From positions 62,001 through 126,000 of the forward strand of contig CAJNOL010000126.1 in assembly GCA_905250125.1 (NCBI GenBank): a stretch of 64,000 nucleotides of DNA, given 5' to 3'. Shown one piece after another: positions 37,001-48,345 of the stretch; position 1 is the stretch's first letter; each line of letters begins with the position of its first letter. Source of the stretch: Rotaria sordida (Eukaryota > Rotifera > Eurotatoria > Philodinida > Philodinidae). The notes under the pieces are model-generated. The model had not been told where the DNA came from. It made no database searches and worked only from the letters and a program-made list of their open reading frames with translations. A program made the translations under genes and the position numbers.

Positions 37001-40000
37001 TCATATTGGTCCCACAGGCAGATCTCATTGAGGTTCATAAAAATCTAAAAAGGTTTGTTCCTACTGGTCATTGTCACCGAGTTATTTTCAGTTTATCAGT
37101 CTTTGACCTATTTTTAGTTACATCCTGAAAGAACAAATAATGGAGTTTCGATTTAAAATTTTGTCTATATATAGGTCTAATGACTCTTAGAATATCCTGA
37201 ACGTTTCAGGATGAAAAGAATGTTTCTCTTTAAGATATTGAATTTCGAAAAATAATTCTTTGCCAAAAAAATCGACTTCACTTGAAAATTCAATAACTCG
37301 ACGAAGAAATATTCTCTTCGGTTGAAACTTTCAGGATATTGTAAAACCCATAAGATTTATCTATAGATAAAATTTTGGATTAAAACTTCGTCATTTAATT
37401 TTTCGGGAGTACCTAAAAATAGCTGAAAAAATCCAGTGAATCTGTCATAACTCGGCGCCGAAGATCAATAGAAACGAACCCTTTTATGTTTTTGCTATTC
37501 TCACTAAGACCTGCCTGTGGCTCGAATTTGAGCTCAAACGACAGTTGTCACTTATGGCCGTTCCTTCATCCGTATTTTTTTCTTTCTATCACAGCAGAGC
37601 TACACATAATGTTTTCAAAACAAAAATACTTCTAATTTTTTATTTTAATTACTTGATCAAATGCTGACATAATATCTTTTGATAATTCAATATCTTTAAA
37701 CATTCCTTCAAGTTTACTTGTAAATACATTTCCACATTCTATAAAATAAACCAAAAAAAAAATAGAATTTATAAAAGTATATATATATGTATATGATTTA
37801 TTATCTAACCTTGTTTAAGTTTAAGTAACATTGATTTTTCAGCATCAACAGATGCACTTTTTCCAACTAATAAACGTTTAGCTAAATCTTTTTTATAAAA
37901 TGCTTCAAATACATCTTTTCCATGAATAAAACGAAATAAAATAAGTAATTTATCAAGAATTTTTTCTAATTCTTCTTCTGTTGCTTCTTTATTTCCTGCA
38001 CGTAATCTTGCATCAACAGCTTTAGCTAATAAAATTAAAATAAAATTAAAAACAAAAAACCAAAAAATTCTATTCAAACCAATTAATTCAGCTGGTTTGT
38101 TCGCACGTTGATTTATAAAATATTCAAATGAATCTTTAAGTATATTTACAAATTTTTCATTATTATGAAAACATTCATGAACAAAATGATCTAATTTTTC
38201 TTTAAATTCAAGTAATTCATCAACCATTTTATCATCTTTATCAACATCAATTACTAATGCACGACCATGAACCTTTTAAAAAAACAAAACAGAAAAAAAA
38301 TTTTTTTTTTTTGTTCTTATAAAAATTCTTTCGCTATTACTTTAGTATAATTTCCAAATGCTTCACGAAGATCATGAATGGCATTAGGACCAATTCGAAG
38401 AAATAAATCATACATTAAAGCAACAGATGTAAAACGATTTTCATCAATAAGTGTATCAAAATTTTTTGAAAGCATTTGTTTAATATGATTTGTTATTAAA
38501 TTATTTTCAACAATATGAATTAATTGAACTCTAAAAATAATTTTCAAAAATATTTAAATTTTTTATTAACATATTTAATTTATTACTTTGTTGATTGATC
38601 AATATAATTTTTAATTCGTAATTGTTCTTCATTAAGACGACGTTCAATATGTGAAAGATATTGACTTAATTCTAATCTTTGAATTAATTGACGACCTTCA
38701 TTATGATATAGTTCTTCAGTTGATTGTAAAAATGATGGTTCAAAATCTTTTTTATAAAGCTAAATTAAAATAAATATATGAACAAACATATATCATTATT
38801 TCATACACGAATTCAGTTCAACGTGTATGCCAGAAGATCCTGTTTACATGATATTTCGTATAAAAATTACTGAAGCATTTGGACTATCAAAGTTAATTTG
38901 AAAACGATGGATTTAATGCATATTAATACCATTAAAAATTTATAATCTTTAAAGACTCGACTGCTATACTTTTATGAATTCGCATGGATTTATGACATAG
39001 AAACAAAAGTGGATCTTGCTTATTGTTATAGTTTTAAATTATTATTATACATCATTTTCAAATGAGTAATAATTTTTATTTCAATTTAATAAAACTTACA
39101 TGAAGATCAATTAACATTCGAAGAAGATTTTTCATTAGACTGCTATCTATTGTTTCACCTCGTCTTTCTTGTTCGATTAATTTTAGAAGACCACTGATAC
39201 ATCTAAATTAAAAAAGAAAAACAATAATAAATATTTAAAATATTCTATTTATTTTTGAATTATACCTATTTGAAATTATCGAATTTTGCATTATATAACG
39301 GCGAAATAAATCTTGATTAAGTTCCCTAAAATTATAATAAAAAAAATGTATTTTTCGAACTAATAGTTCTATTAAAATAATATACCATATACTAGGCACA
39401 GCTGCATGTAAAACATAAGTTCGATCAAGTACAATAAATAATTGACGAATAAGTACCTGAAAATAAGTATAATAAATTAATATATCAATCTCATTAAAAT
39501 TGTTCTTACCGATCGCACAATATGATCATTCCAAATAGAATTAAGTAATCGGAGATAATCATAACTGTCATTCGCATCACTAAATAGAATAAATCATTTA
39601 TTAAAAATTTAAATAAAAAAAGAAAAATTCTTATTATATTACGTAAGTAAAGGAGGTCGTAGAGTTTGTATATGATCATCGAGTACTTTTTTTAAATTTT
39701 CATAAAGAAGACTTGGTGAAGACGTATTTGTTTCATTCATTGATGTTGTACATAGATGATCAATATGACGATAAAGTTGTTCTTCATTTGTTGGACTATT
39801 TCTACCATTAAGAATAGCTTCAAGTGCTTGTTTAAGTAAAGGCCAAATTTTATCAAAATAATCCGGTGGTGGTGTAAGTGCAGAAGCTAAATCACAGTGA
39901 TTTTATTAATTGAAAAAAAGAAATCAAAAAGTTGTCTTTATACTAACTTTTTAAATTTTTTATCACAAGTTTTTTAGTTGTCATTGAAGAATTTTGTGAT

Positions 40001-40209
40001 GAGAATAAAGCAGATGACGAACCATTTGAATAACGATTACGTGTATCTTTCTCCATGAAATTATTATTATTATTATTATGTTGTTGTTTAATTTTTTTTA
40101 TCAGTAATGATGAAGATTTATTTAAGGAAGTAGTACTTTCGTTTGACAAACTACTTTGATAATCTCGTTTCCAGCAAATCGAGGAATTTGTGTCACTGGT
40201 TCGTGACAT
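34028..40209 (-). CDS. cul4: Cullin-4
   Basis: The scaffold of CRL4 ubiquitin ligases: the N-terminus binds DDB1-DCAF receptors, the C-terminus RBX1. Eighteen exons reconstruct an 806-aa frame: 40209-39948, 39886-39643, 39579-39510, 39456-39386, 39325-39266, 39202-39100, 38759-38587, 38530-38341, 38272-38080, 38025-37810, 37738-37653, 36087-35980, 35913-35797, 34843-34738, 34659-34586, 34517-34419, 34344-34192 and 34123-34028. Diagnostic stretches: [74 protein letters not shown]. The neddylation site is Lys752 in [11 protein letters not shown], and the winged-helix end is [21 protein letters not shown]. The N-terminal roughly 90 residues are low complexity, as in CUL4B. Junction 16/17 uses a weak donor (GTTCGT) but keeps the frame. 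Introns 11 and 13 are about 1.6 and 0.95 kb. Confidence 0.96.
34844..35796 (-). other. Cullin-4 intron 13
   Basis: A 953-nt non-coding intron, AT-rich. No clear palindrome was recognised, although GTTTCATCTGAAAC-like pieces recall the family B centre. Confidence 0.5.
36961..37571. repeat. Foldback element, family B copy 2 (cullin-4 intron 11)
   Basis: About 610 bp. Arms: CCCAAATGACAACCACCATT, TGAGTTCATATTGGTCCCAC, AGGCAG and CCTGAACGTTTCAGGATG, with the reverse complement from 37571 inward. Clearly homologous to 31274-31900; both lie in introns. Confidence 0.85.
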
Positions 40210-40476
40210 TCACAAATAAGTAAACATGATTATTTCGTCTATTGAAATAAACAATGAAAGATAATTTAGATCGAAATATGACAATTTTTTTTTGCTTGCT
40301 TTAACGATATTTGATTGATTTGTATAATAAACGGACTCTCTAGAGTAAAAATAAGAACCAGCTGATTACATGAACCTTTTATATTATTGGTTGAAAGTCT
40401 ATCAATCAGAAAATAAATAAAATAAATCAATGAATCATAGTAAGATTTTCGAAATTTAACAAATTGTCAATTACAA
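40210..40476. promoter_or_regulatory. Divergent promoter region, cullin-4 / 188-aa protein
   Basis: 267 bp between two outward-pointing start codons. It must carry both promoters. AT-rich, no motif assigned. Confidence 0.5.
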
Positions 40477-41108
40477 ATGCAATATACTTTGGAACAAATT
40501 ACTAAAACTCTTCTTTCTCGTACACCATATCCTTCTCTACTTGCTCCACCACCAAGTGATCCTTCAAAACGTGTATCTAGTACACCATGGAATCAAACAA
40601 TACATGATGATTTATTACAATTACAAAAAAATCCTAGTATACCTGTGTTTACTATAGCTAGTCTTCATTTAATTAATGATGATATTGGTTCATGTCATGA
40701 TATTGTTGAGAAAAATATGGGTCATGGTATTGCTGATTATCTTCATTATTTACTTCATCGACGTGAAGGGGATTATTGGAATGCAAAGTGAGTATTAATA
40801 AACAGAAAAAAAACAGCCTCGTTTAATTATTGAATTTTTTTCTTTTTTCAAGATGGTGGATTCGTCAATTAAAAAGTCAAGAATTTAAATCTGTTTATTT
40901 ATCAGAAAAATATAATGCATTTAGTGATCAAAAGAACGTTGATAATTTATCAAACAGTGCTCAATTAGCTGAAGCACACAAACGTGCACAAACATTTGTT
41001 GATCGTTGTGAACAAGCAGAAAGACAAGAAAATGAAGAAGAAAAGGATTTATTAAAACAAATGCAATGGGATGAAATGAAAATAGTTTTTGAATTTACTG
41101 GAAAATAA
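40477..41108 (+). CDS. Conserved-looking uncharacterised 188-aa protein
   Basis: Two exons, 40477-40787 and 40853-41108, across a 65-nt intron, give 188 aa. I cannot name the family. The central segment is compact and looks conserved rather than low complexity (IPVFTIASLHLINDDIGSCH, GIADYLHYLLHRREGDYWNA, KWWIRQLK), with several Trp and His residues clustered around the splice junction, which suggests a folded or even enzymatic or binding core. The N-terminus is Pro-rich (TPYPSLLAPPPSDPSKR); the C-terminus is a charged helix (RCEQAERQENEEEKDLL). No signal peptide or transmembrane span. Divergent from cullin-4 over 267 bp, so the two may share regulation. Confidence 0.8.
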
Positions 41109-43150
41109 TTAATGAATTTTTTTCTATGAAGAACTAGCTCTTTTATTTTTAATTATATTTAGCTTTTCTAACAGAGATTTAAAAAAAAGAAGAAAATATT
41201 TAAAATTGAAATAAAATCAAGAATGTATGTCGTGACAATGATTGATTCTAAAACACTTTTAGTCTATGATTGTTACAATTTATTTAATTGTAGCAATCTT
41301 TTTGTATCCATAGACTACGAAAGAATAACCCTTGTCTTTGAGCTATCTTGCGGTATGAGGTGCTGCCGAACGACAGATTCAATAGCCCGATATCTTCTTT
41401 ACAGCTATGACTAGCTGTAGTTCTGAAAAGAAAAACGGTCTAACGCAGAGTTCTTGAGCTCCCCACACAGACTAACTACTTAGTAGAGCAAGTATATGTC
41501 ACAAAGTAATCAACACACTATCAGACGGGCGATCCAAGACAAATAGCCGACAGTGATTTGTCCCGGGTGATTCGCTAGCTAGTGTGGTACTGAGGTTTGT
41601 ACATAACACCTTGTAGATACGTGTCGAACAACGACATGGTCGCCGGTTCCATAAACTAAGATTTAATATGTGCCTACTAAATAGAAAAAACAACAGTTTG
41701 CATAATTTAGTATTTCGAGATTTTACTACAAATCCTAGCATTTATTTACGGGCACTTACCATTTCAAAGAAGAAAAGTCAATTTTCGTTAGAAAAATTGA
41801 AACTGAGATAAATACATAGGAAGGCAGCATGAGACCTGATTTTCTATCAACAACGTTATTTATTATTTCTCACCTCGTTTTTTATCAAAATCGTTGAGGA
41901 CTTTCGTTATCTTCTACTTGCAATATATACTTTTTTTCCAGAAAAAAAAAGGAAATCTTTTTCTTTATTTCTGCTTTTCTGATCATGCGTGCCAGAACTC
42001 ATTATAGTCATTTCTTTTTTTTTTTTATATTTTTGAAAGAGCATGTGAAGTTGCAATGACTAGGTTTTTTTTTAATTAAGTCTTTCTTTTATTATATAAA
42101 AAACGTCCTTCTATAAATAGATGACCATTTTTTGACGTACTGATTCTCGTCCTTTTTCTCCGCATAAAAAGTAGAAATTTAAAAAAACATAAGGACACTA
42201 CAGTCTGGCATGTTCTTTCAAATAAAAAAAAACTACATCTATAAAATCAGGATCTGTACAGAGTTTTCGGTTACCAAATGACTGTTTTTTTTTACCTTTG
42301 TTTGTTGCATATCTTCTGAAAATGTCATTATATAGGTCTAAAAGAGTGTGGGTATGGATAGAATACAGGCCTCGTCGTTACTCTCATCCACCCATATCTA
42401 CATCCTTATTAAATCAAAAACATTGTTTTTTGTTTTTTCGAGTATACTTTTTACGTGGGTAAACTTTTCTTAATAATGACTCAATATAAAAGTGATCATT
42501 TTTTTTCATTACACAACAGATAGTTTGAACTAAGTTGTACTAGAGCTTGATTTTTGAATTTCTCTTTTGCTGAAATAAAAAACTTAGATCTTTGATTTTC
42601 ATTAACGATTATTTTCACTACAAATTAGAGAAATTCTCGCAAAAGTTTTTTTTAAAAATAAACAAAGAGAAATTAAAAAATTTGGCTCTATTACGATCTA
42701 ATCCTAAGTGTACTCTACAATTTAAAAACTATCTCAACATGTTAGCTTGTATCCTTTTACTCATAATCTATTCTAGCTAAGACTACCATTCTCTGACATT
42801 TTGGTTGAAATCGAATGAAAAATAAAAATGTTTATTTTTGCGAGGGGCCCTTAACGTAAAAGATCTGTTCGATTAAGTCTAAGTGATTCTCCATCTGGTC
42901 AAATAGTAATGTATATCAACTATTCTTTCATATAAAACTGACAACCATATTGATTCGATCGCCATATGAGATGATAATAGTTCTTGTCTTAGGATGAGAT
43001 TTAGCTTGAATATAAACATTTGTTATCTTGATACGAATAATAAATGAAAATAATCTTTCAATTTACAAACAAAAATCAATATTTTTTTTTTTATTGATTA
43101 AATCTATCATTTATATTCTACAAAAAAAAACGAAATTAATGTACTATTGG
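41109..43150. other. Intergenic region with a SINE-like repeat
   Basis: About 2 kb between the 188-aa protein and the nphp1 3' end. Contains the tRNA-derived repeat at 41348-41651. The rest is AT-rich with poly-T/poly-A tracts and no supported exon. Confidence 0.5.
41348..41651 (-). repeat. tRNA-derived SINE-like repeat, copy 1
   Basis: Homologous over about 300 bp to 61033-61317. Shared blocks: TAACGCAGAGTT, GCTCCCCAYACA, CTAACTA, TATCRGAC, GTGATCCRAGACAAA and GTGGTACTGAG. In this copy the A/B-box region is more decayed than in copy 2. Head (5' end) is on the minus strand at the right. Confidence 0.75.
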
Positions 43151-45155
43151 TTAAGATGTAAAATTATACACATATTTTTGTAATGAAAAACATATTTCAT
43201 CTGTTGTAAATAATGTCCATTTATCTGTTAAATTAGGATCAAGTAATATGTTAAGAATATCAGGTTGATGATTTTTATTCGTTGATAATTGTTGATTAAT
43301 TATTGTTTTAATTAATTTTCTTCGGTGATTCATTATTGATTCATTTTGAAAATCATACAGTGGTAATTGACGATAAAATAAAAGTGGATAAATACATAAT
43401 TCATAGATTTTAATAAATTCTTCTCTTTGTTGTCGATAATTTAATTCTTTACGTTGATGATATAATTTATTTAATGCACAGATAAGATCAGGTTGTTCAA
43501 GTACTTCATAAAATGTACTAAGAAATATTGAATCAAGTGGTGTAGTTGATAAATTATATGAATGATAACGTTTTTGTAATTGATAAGCAAGTTCATTACG
43601 ATAAAAAAAAAGTATTTGTATTAAATTTATTGGTATAATCATAGATGTTACAGGTAAATTATCATAAAGTAAATCAACATATTTTTCACGAGATTCTAAT
43701 GAAAATCGAATACGTGCTTGTTTACGTCGATTAAATCTTCCTGATAAACCATCTGTAGGAAAATTTTTATATTGTGAATCAAGAAGAATATCTAATTCAT
43801 GAAAATGTCCACCATGTAAAAGTTCATTATAAGTTTTTTTATCACGCATAACTGAAAATTGATTATCATCAAATGGTATCATTATCCAACCACAACCAAT
43901 TTCACATTTTTCATTATTTTCTTTTAACTGACATAATTGTGATAATTCAATAAGTAAATATAAATGTTTAGATGGATCAAATTCATTTGAACGTATAAGT
44001 AATTTAGTTTGTTCATCAATAAATGTATTGTCATTATTAACTGCAAAGTACCAATCTTCAGTTAAATCACGTTCATCGATTTTATTTAATATATGTGCTC
44101 GAATTGCATGTATATTAGAAATTATTTTAAATCCATCGTGTAGACATATACGAACACAACGACAAAGCACATCAATCTATATAGAAAAAAAATAAATGAA
44201 GGGTACCGCCTCTTCCCCCGCTTTCGTTACGCAAAGTTTTTTTTTTTTTTGTGGGTATTGTACAATCTGAAATAGTATCCATCTACTGTCTTTGTTTCAA
44301 AAAAGATTATTCTGCTGATTTTTGGCAGCTCTTACAAAAAAAAAACATACGTTATTTAGAGTACCTTGCATCTTTTAATTTTTTTACTATAGCGTCTCGG
44401 AGAACCGACAGGGAGGAGGGTCATTGTGATTCCAGTATCTCATAGAAGACAGCATCCGCGAACTTTGAATCTATGATAACTTTTGCTCTACTTATCCTGA
44501 AGAGAAAGACATAATAGATTTTGACATACTTGTTGACCTTTAATTCTTGGTATCTTCGAACATTTTTGAATTCTTAAAATTTTTTGATATTTAACTTGTT
44601 CAAGATATATTTGATCGGTATCATATCGCCAATGAAGATCAGTAAAAGTAAAATTTGATTCAGTCATTTTCGGTATAAGAGTATGTGATAATTTATATTG
44701 ATTATGTTGAGTTAATGATGCTAAATCTGATGCTATAAAACCTGTTGGTATATCATTTTTTGTTTTAAGTGCATCAACAAATGTTAATGGTGATGTAATT
44801 GATTTTATTTGATTTCGTAATCTTTTATCTGATATTCGAGATTGAAGTCGAATATGATTAATAGGTACTAAACCTTGTTGTTGAGTTTGAGAATTTTTAA
44901 ATAACCACCAATCATCAGGTTTTTGTTCAACAAGTATTAATATTTCACCTTTATTTATTGTTAAATCACCAGTTTGAAGACCCTTTAAATTATTTATAAC
45001 ACGAAATTGTGTACCTGGTGAATATGTTCCCATTCGAAGTTCTTGCACATGTGCATTCATTATATTTGATTCATCTTCTTCTGTTTGTTCATAACCATGA
45101 ATAGATTCTTCTTCTTCTTCTTCTTCTTTTACGCCACGTTCATATAATCTTTTAA

Positions 45156-45199
<44 letters not shown>

Positions 45200-46204
45200 C
45201 TTTCATGATTATTTTGTACTGTATGTTCTTGTGAACTTGATGTTTTTTCATGAGATACTGAACTTGAAGTTGATCCAATAGTCGTTTTTCTAAATATTGG
45301 TGGTGATGATTGTTTTGATTGAACTTTAGTTATTGATGGTTTTTTATTCGTATTTGATGATGTTGAGGTTTCTGATGAATTTTCACTAGTGTCGGAATCT
45401 GTTGAACTACCATCTTGTAATTTTTTACGTTGAATTTCATTTGTTGTTTGATGATTATTGTTTTCGTCATCTTCACTTTCATCACTAGAAGTTTCTATGT
45501 TATTTGTTGATTGAGGTATACTTGATGATTCTACAACGAGAAAAATATTCTTTAACAAAAAAGGTATTAATTAAGATTTTACTTTCTTTTTTGTTTGCCG
45601 TATGATGACGATCATCATCATTCTCTTCATTTTCTTCTTCATCACTTGTTGTTTCATCATTAGATTCCGATGGTGCTGCTTTCTTTGTTTTACCAAATGA
45701 AAATTTACCTAAAGGTGATCCAAATCTTTTTGAATTTTCATTTTGAGTCGATACAGATGAAGCGGTAGAAGGTTGATCATTGACAGGAATTGTTTCAGTT
45801 GCTTTTTCAAGATGTTGATCAACTTGTTTTAGTTTATTTAAAAGATCGGATAAAGTGTTTAATGCATTTTGTTTTGATTTATCAAATTTTTTTATCGGCC
45901 AATTTGGATCTGATTCTTTTGTCATTGCATTCATTTGTTTTTCAAGATCGTTTATACGTTCTATTAGAGTTTGTATTTGTCTTCGACCTTCTATTAAACG
46001 ATCACGATTAGCAATTGCATTCTTTGGTCTAGTATCAATTTTTTCTAATGTCTTTATATTCTCTTTTGCATTGATTGTAACTTGATCAATTTCATTTAAT
46101 AATTGTTGCATTGTTTTAGTCGATGGCGTTGCTACTATCTCAGATGATGATGAACTGACAGATTCTGAAATAGCTCGTGGTACTTGTTTATTATTTGTTG
46201 ACAT
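43151..46204 (-). CDS. nphp1: Nephrocystin-1
   Basis: A scaffold of the ciliary transition zone and of cell junctions. Three exons: 46204-45583, 45530-44530 and 44176-43151, in frame to 882 aa (human about 730). The N-terminal part (about 30-140) is a coiled coil. It is followed by a long acidic Ser/Asp/Glu region with a run of 13 Asp and six Glu. The SH3 domain (about 365-440) contains KGLQTGDLTINKGEILILVE, KPDDWWLFKN and GLVPINHIRL. The C-terminal nephrocystin domain begins CVRICLHDGFKIISNIHAIR and contains CGWIMIPF, KTYNELLHGG and LEQPDLICAL in the same order as animal NPHP1. The start is the first in-frame ATG (MSTNNKQ). The acidic run is encoded by a TCATCA repeat (45157-45198) and is probably length-variable. 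Confidence 0.92.
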
Positions 46205-48345
46205 CTTCAAATAGATATATCTATTATGAATATGAATCAGTGTGTAGCCGTATCAACCGTAGTTTAATTTAAGTAGTTTAGTAGCCATTAGAAAATGCAT
46301 AGAAACAGTTGATGATATTAATGACATCTATTGATAGACAGAGAATCAGTTTTTGTGCTTGCGGGAATTAAAATATATGTTATCTATTAAGATATATAAA
46401 TAGAAACTTCTATTGTTAGTATTATTATTTGGAGATTACTGCAATGATCTTTTATTATGTACAAAAAAGATTTATATAAAAAAGAAATATTCTTTAGTAT
46501 TAACAAAATTGAAAAAAAAGAAAATACATTGAAATTTGAGCTGCTTTTGTCAATATATGGGTCATTACTCACTTTTGATTTTCAAAAATTTGCTTTTCTT
46601 AAATAAAATTTAATAGTTTTTTCAATACGACAAATTTCTTATCATTTGTTTTATTACATGAAGCTTTATTTCATATAACAAATGTCTGAAAGAAATTCAG
46701 GAAGTTAATGTTTATTTCAAATACTTATCCTTTTTAATATGTATATACAAACATACGATTGATTGTAAAATGAGCTTCACAATTAGACTCTATTCTTTCA
46801 AAGCAAACAACTTTTCTTATTAAATAGATTAAACCCTAGTTGTATTATTGAATTTTCAACAAAAAAAAAAAGAAATCTTTTTTTAATGCCAATGAAAGTA
46901 TTTATCCATTTATATTATATAGAAAAAAAAAGATTCAATATGATGATGATCATCATCATCAACATTCTTTATTATTGTTCTTTCGTAAATGTTAAAATTT
47001 AATTTTATCCAATTCAATCTTGTATGTCGGTGTCATTGATAATGCATTTCATTTTTTTTTTCTTTAATACAATGTCAATCAACAAATATTTGCTACTATA
47101 CTACTACAACTAAAATTTTGTTGCTAGAACTCATTTAAACATTCATTTATTGATGTAGGCGGTGTAGAACATCATTCGTCGATAAGTAATACTGGTCCAA
47201 CAAGCGAAAAAAAGAAAGACGACACACATTACTAGTCTTTATTTGTCTTTCTTTTATGATTGAATTTAAATATGAAAAAAAAATAATAGTGATAGGCGCA
47301 TCGTCGTCATTTTTTTTTCTTATTTCGTTTTCTCATTTAGATTTTAAGATGAGCCAGTGATGTGGTGGATAGATGGAAGAAACAAAATTGAAAAAAACAG
47401 CTTTTCATGAAATAAGAGAGAGAGAGAGAGGGTGAGACAAAGAGATGTAATGATCAAATTACGAAAGAACAACAATATTCATACTCTCATAACGAATGAC
47501 GCGATGGTAAGTAAAGTGATGACGATAACACGAAGTGGGTGTGTGGACGGTTGATGATCTGAAAGAAAAGAAGCGGGAACAAAAAAAACTGTACTTTAGC
47601 AAAGAGGATGATGACGTGCTTTTCGCTTTAATATTAAGAATAAAAATGGGAGTGAGAGGATCAACATTAGAAATAAAAGAGAGATTTGTTAAAAAAATTC
47701 TTATTGAATCATTGTGTAATCATGTCTATTTGTTTGTCTATGTAAAAAAAAAGCATTTAATTTTATTCGAAGTATTGTTTTCATGTAAGTATTTTTTTTT
47801 CTCTTGTTTTAGAAGTCAATCGACCTTCATTCATCTATTTTCATATTTATATCGTACAACATCTTAAGCTTCTATTTGAACCCTACTAGTATCACCTTGC
47901 ATGATTATTATAAAGCTGGTTTTGAGAGGTGTTTGCATTGATTAATTTACATTTTCTTTTTTCTTGTTCGATGTCGCGAGACGATTAGATTGGATTGATA
48001 GATAGATATACATATATAAAGCTTCTTTTCTATCTCTTTCTTCATTCTTAAAAGTATTCATATCAAACTCAATAGACAGACTGATGCGTATTTGCTTAAA
48101 GCTTAAATGAACACGTGCTGATGCTAGTGTTGTTGTCGTAGAGAGGCGATTATTGCATCTTTTCGTTCGAATAATGAACAATACATATATACATACATAC
48201 ATACATACATACATCGGTCAACGACAAGCAAGTGCCAATATACTTTAGATGATCAAAGTTTGCTTTATTTCTCTGTCTATTGATAATTACACTTGTCGAT
48301 AGTTAAATGATTACAATTTCATTTATTGTTTCGTCTACTTTCTAG
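46205..48345. other. Intergenic region between divergent nphp1 and ABCA genes
   Basis: About 2.1 kb. AT-rich with GA tracts (47418-47435) and a CATA tract (48190-48213). No exon is supported; the open frames at 47535-48214 are compositional. Promoters of both flanking genes are expected here. Confidence 0.5.

Noticed and set aside
45157-45200. TCATCA tandem repeat that might be a satellite
   Set aside because: It is inside an exon and encodes the poly-Asp run of nephrocystin-1.
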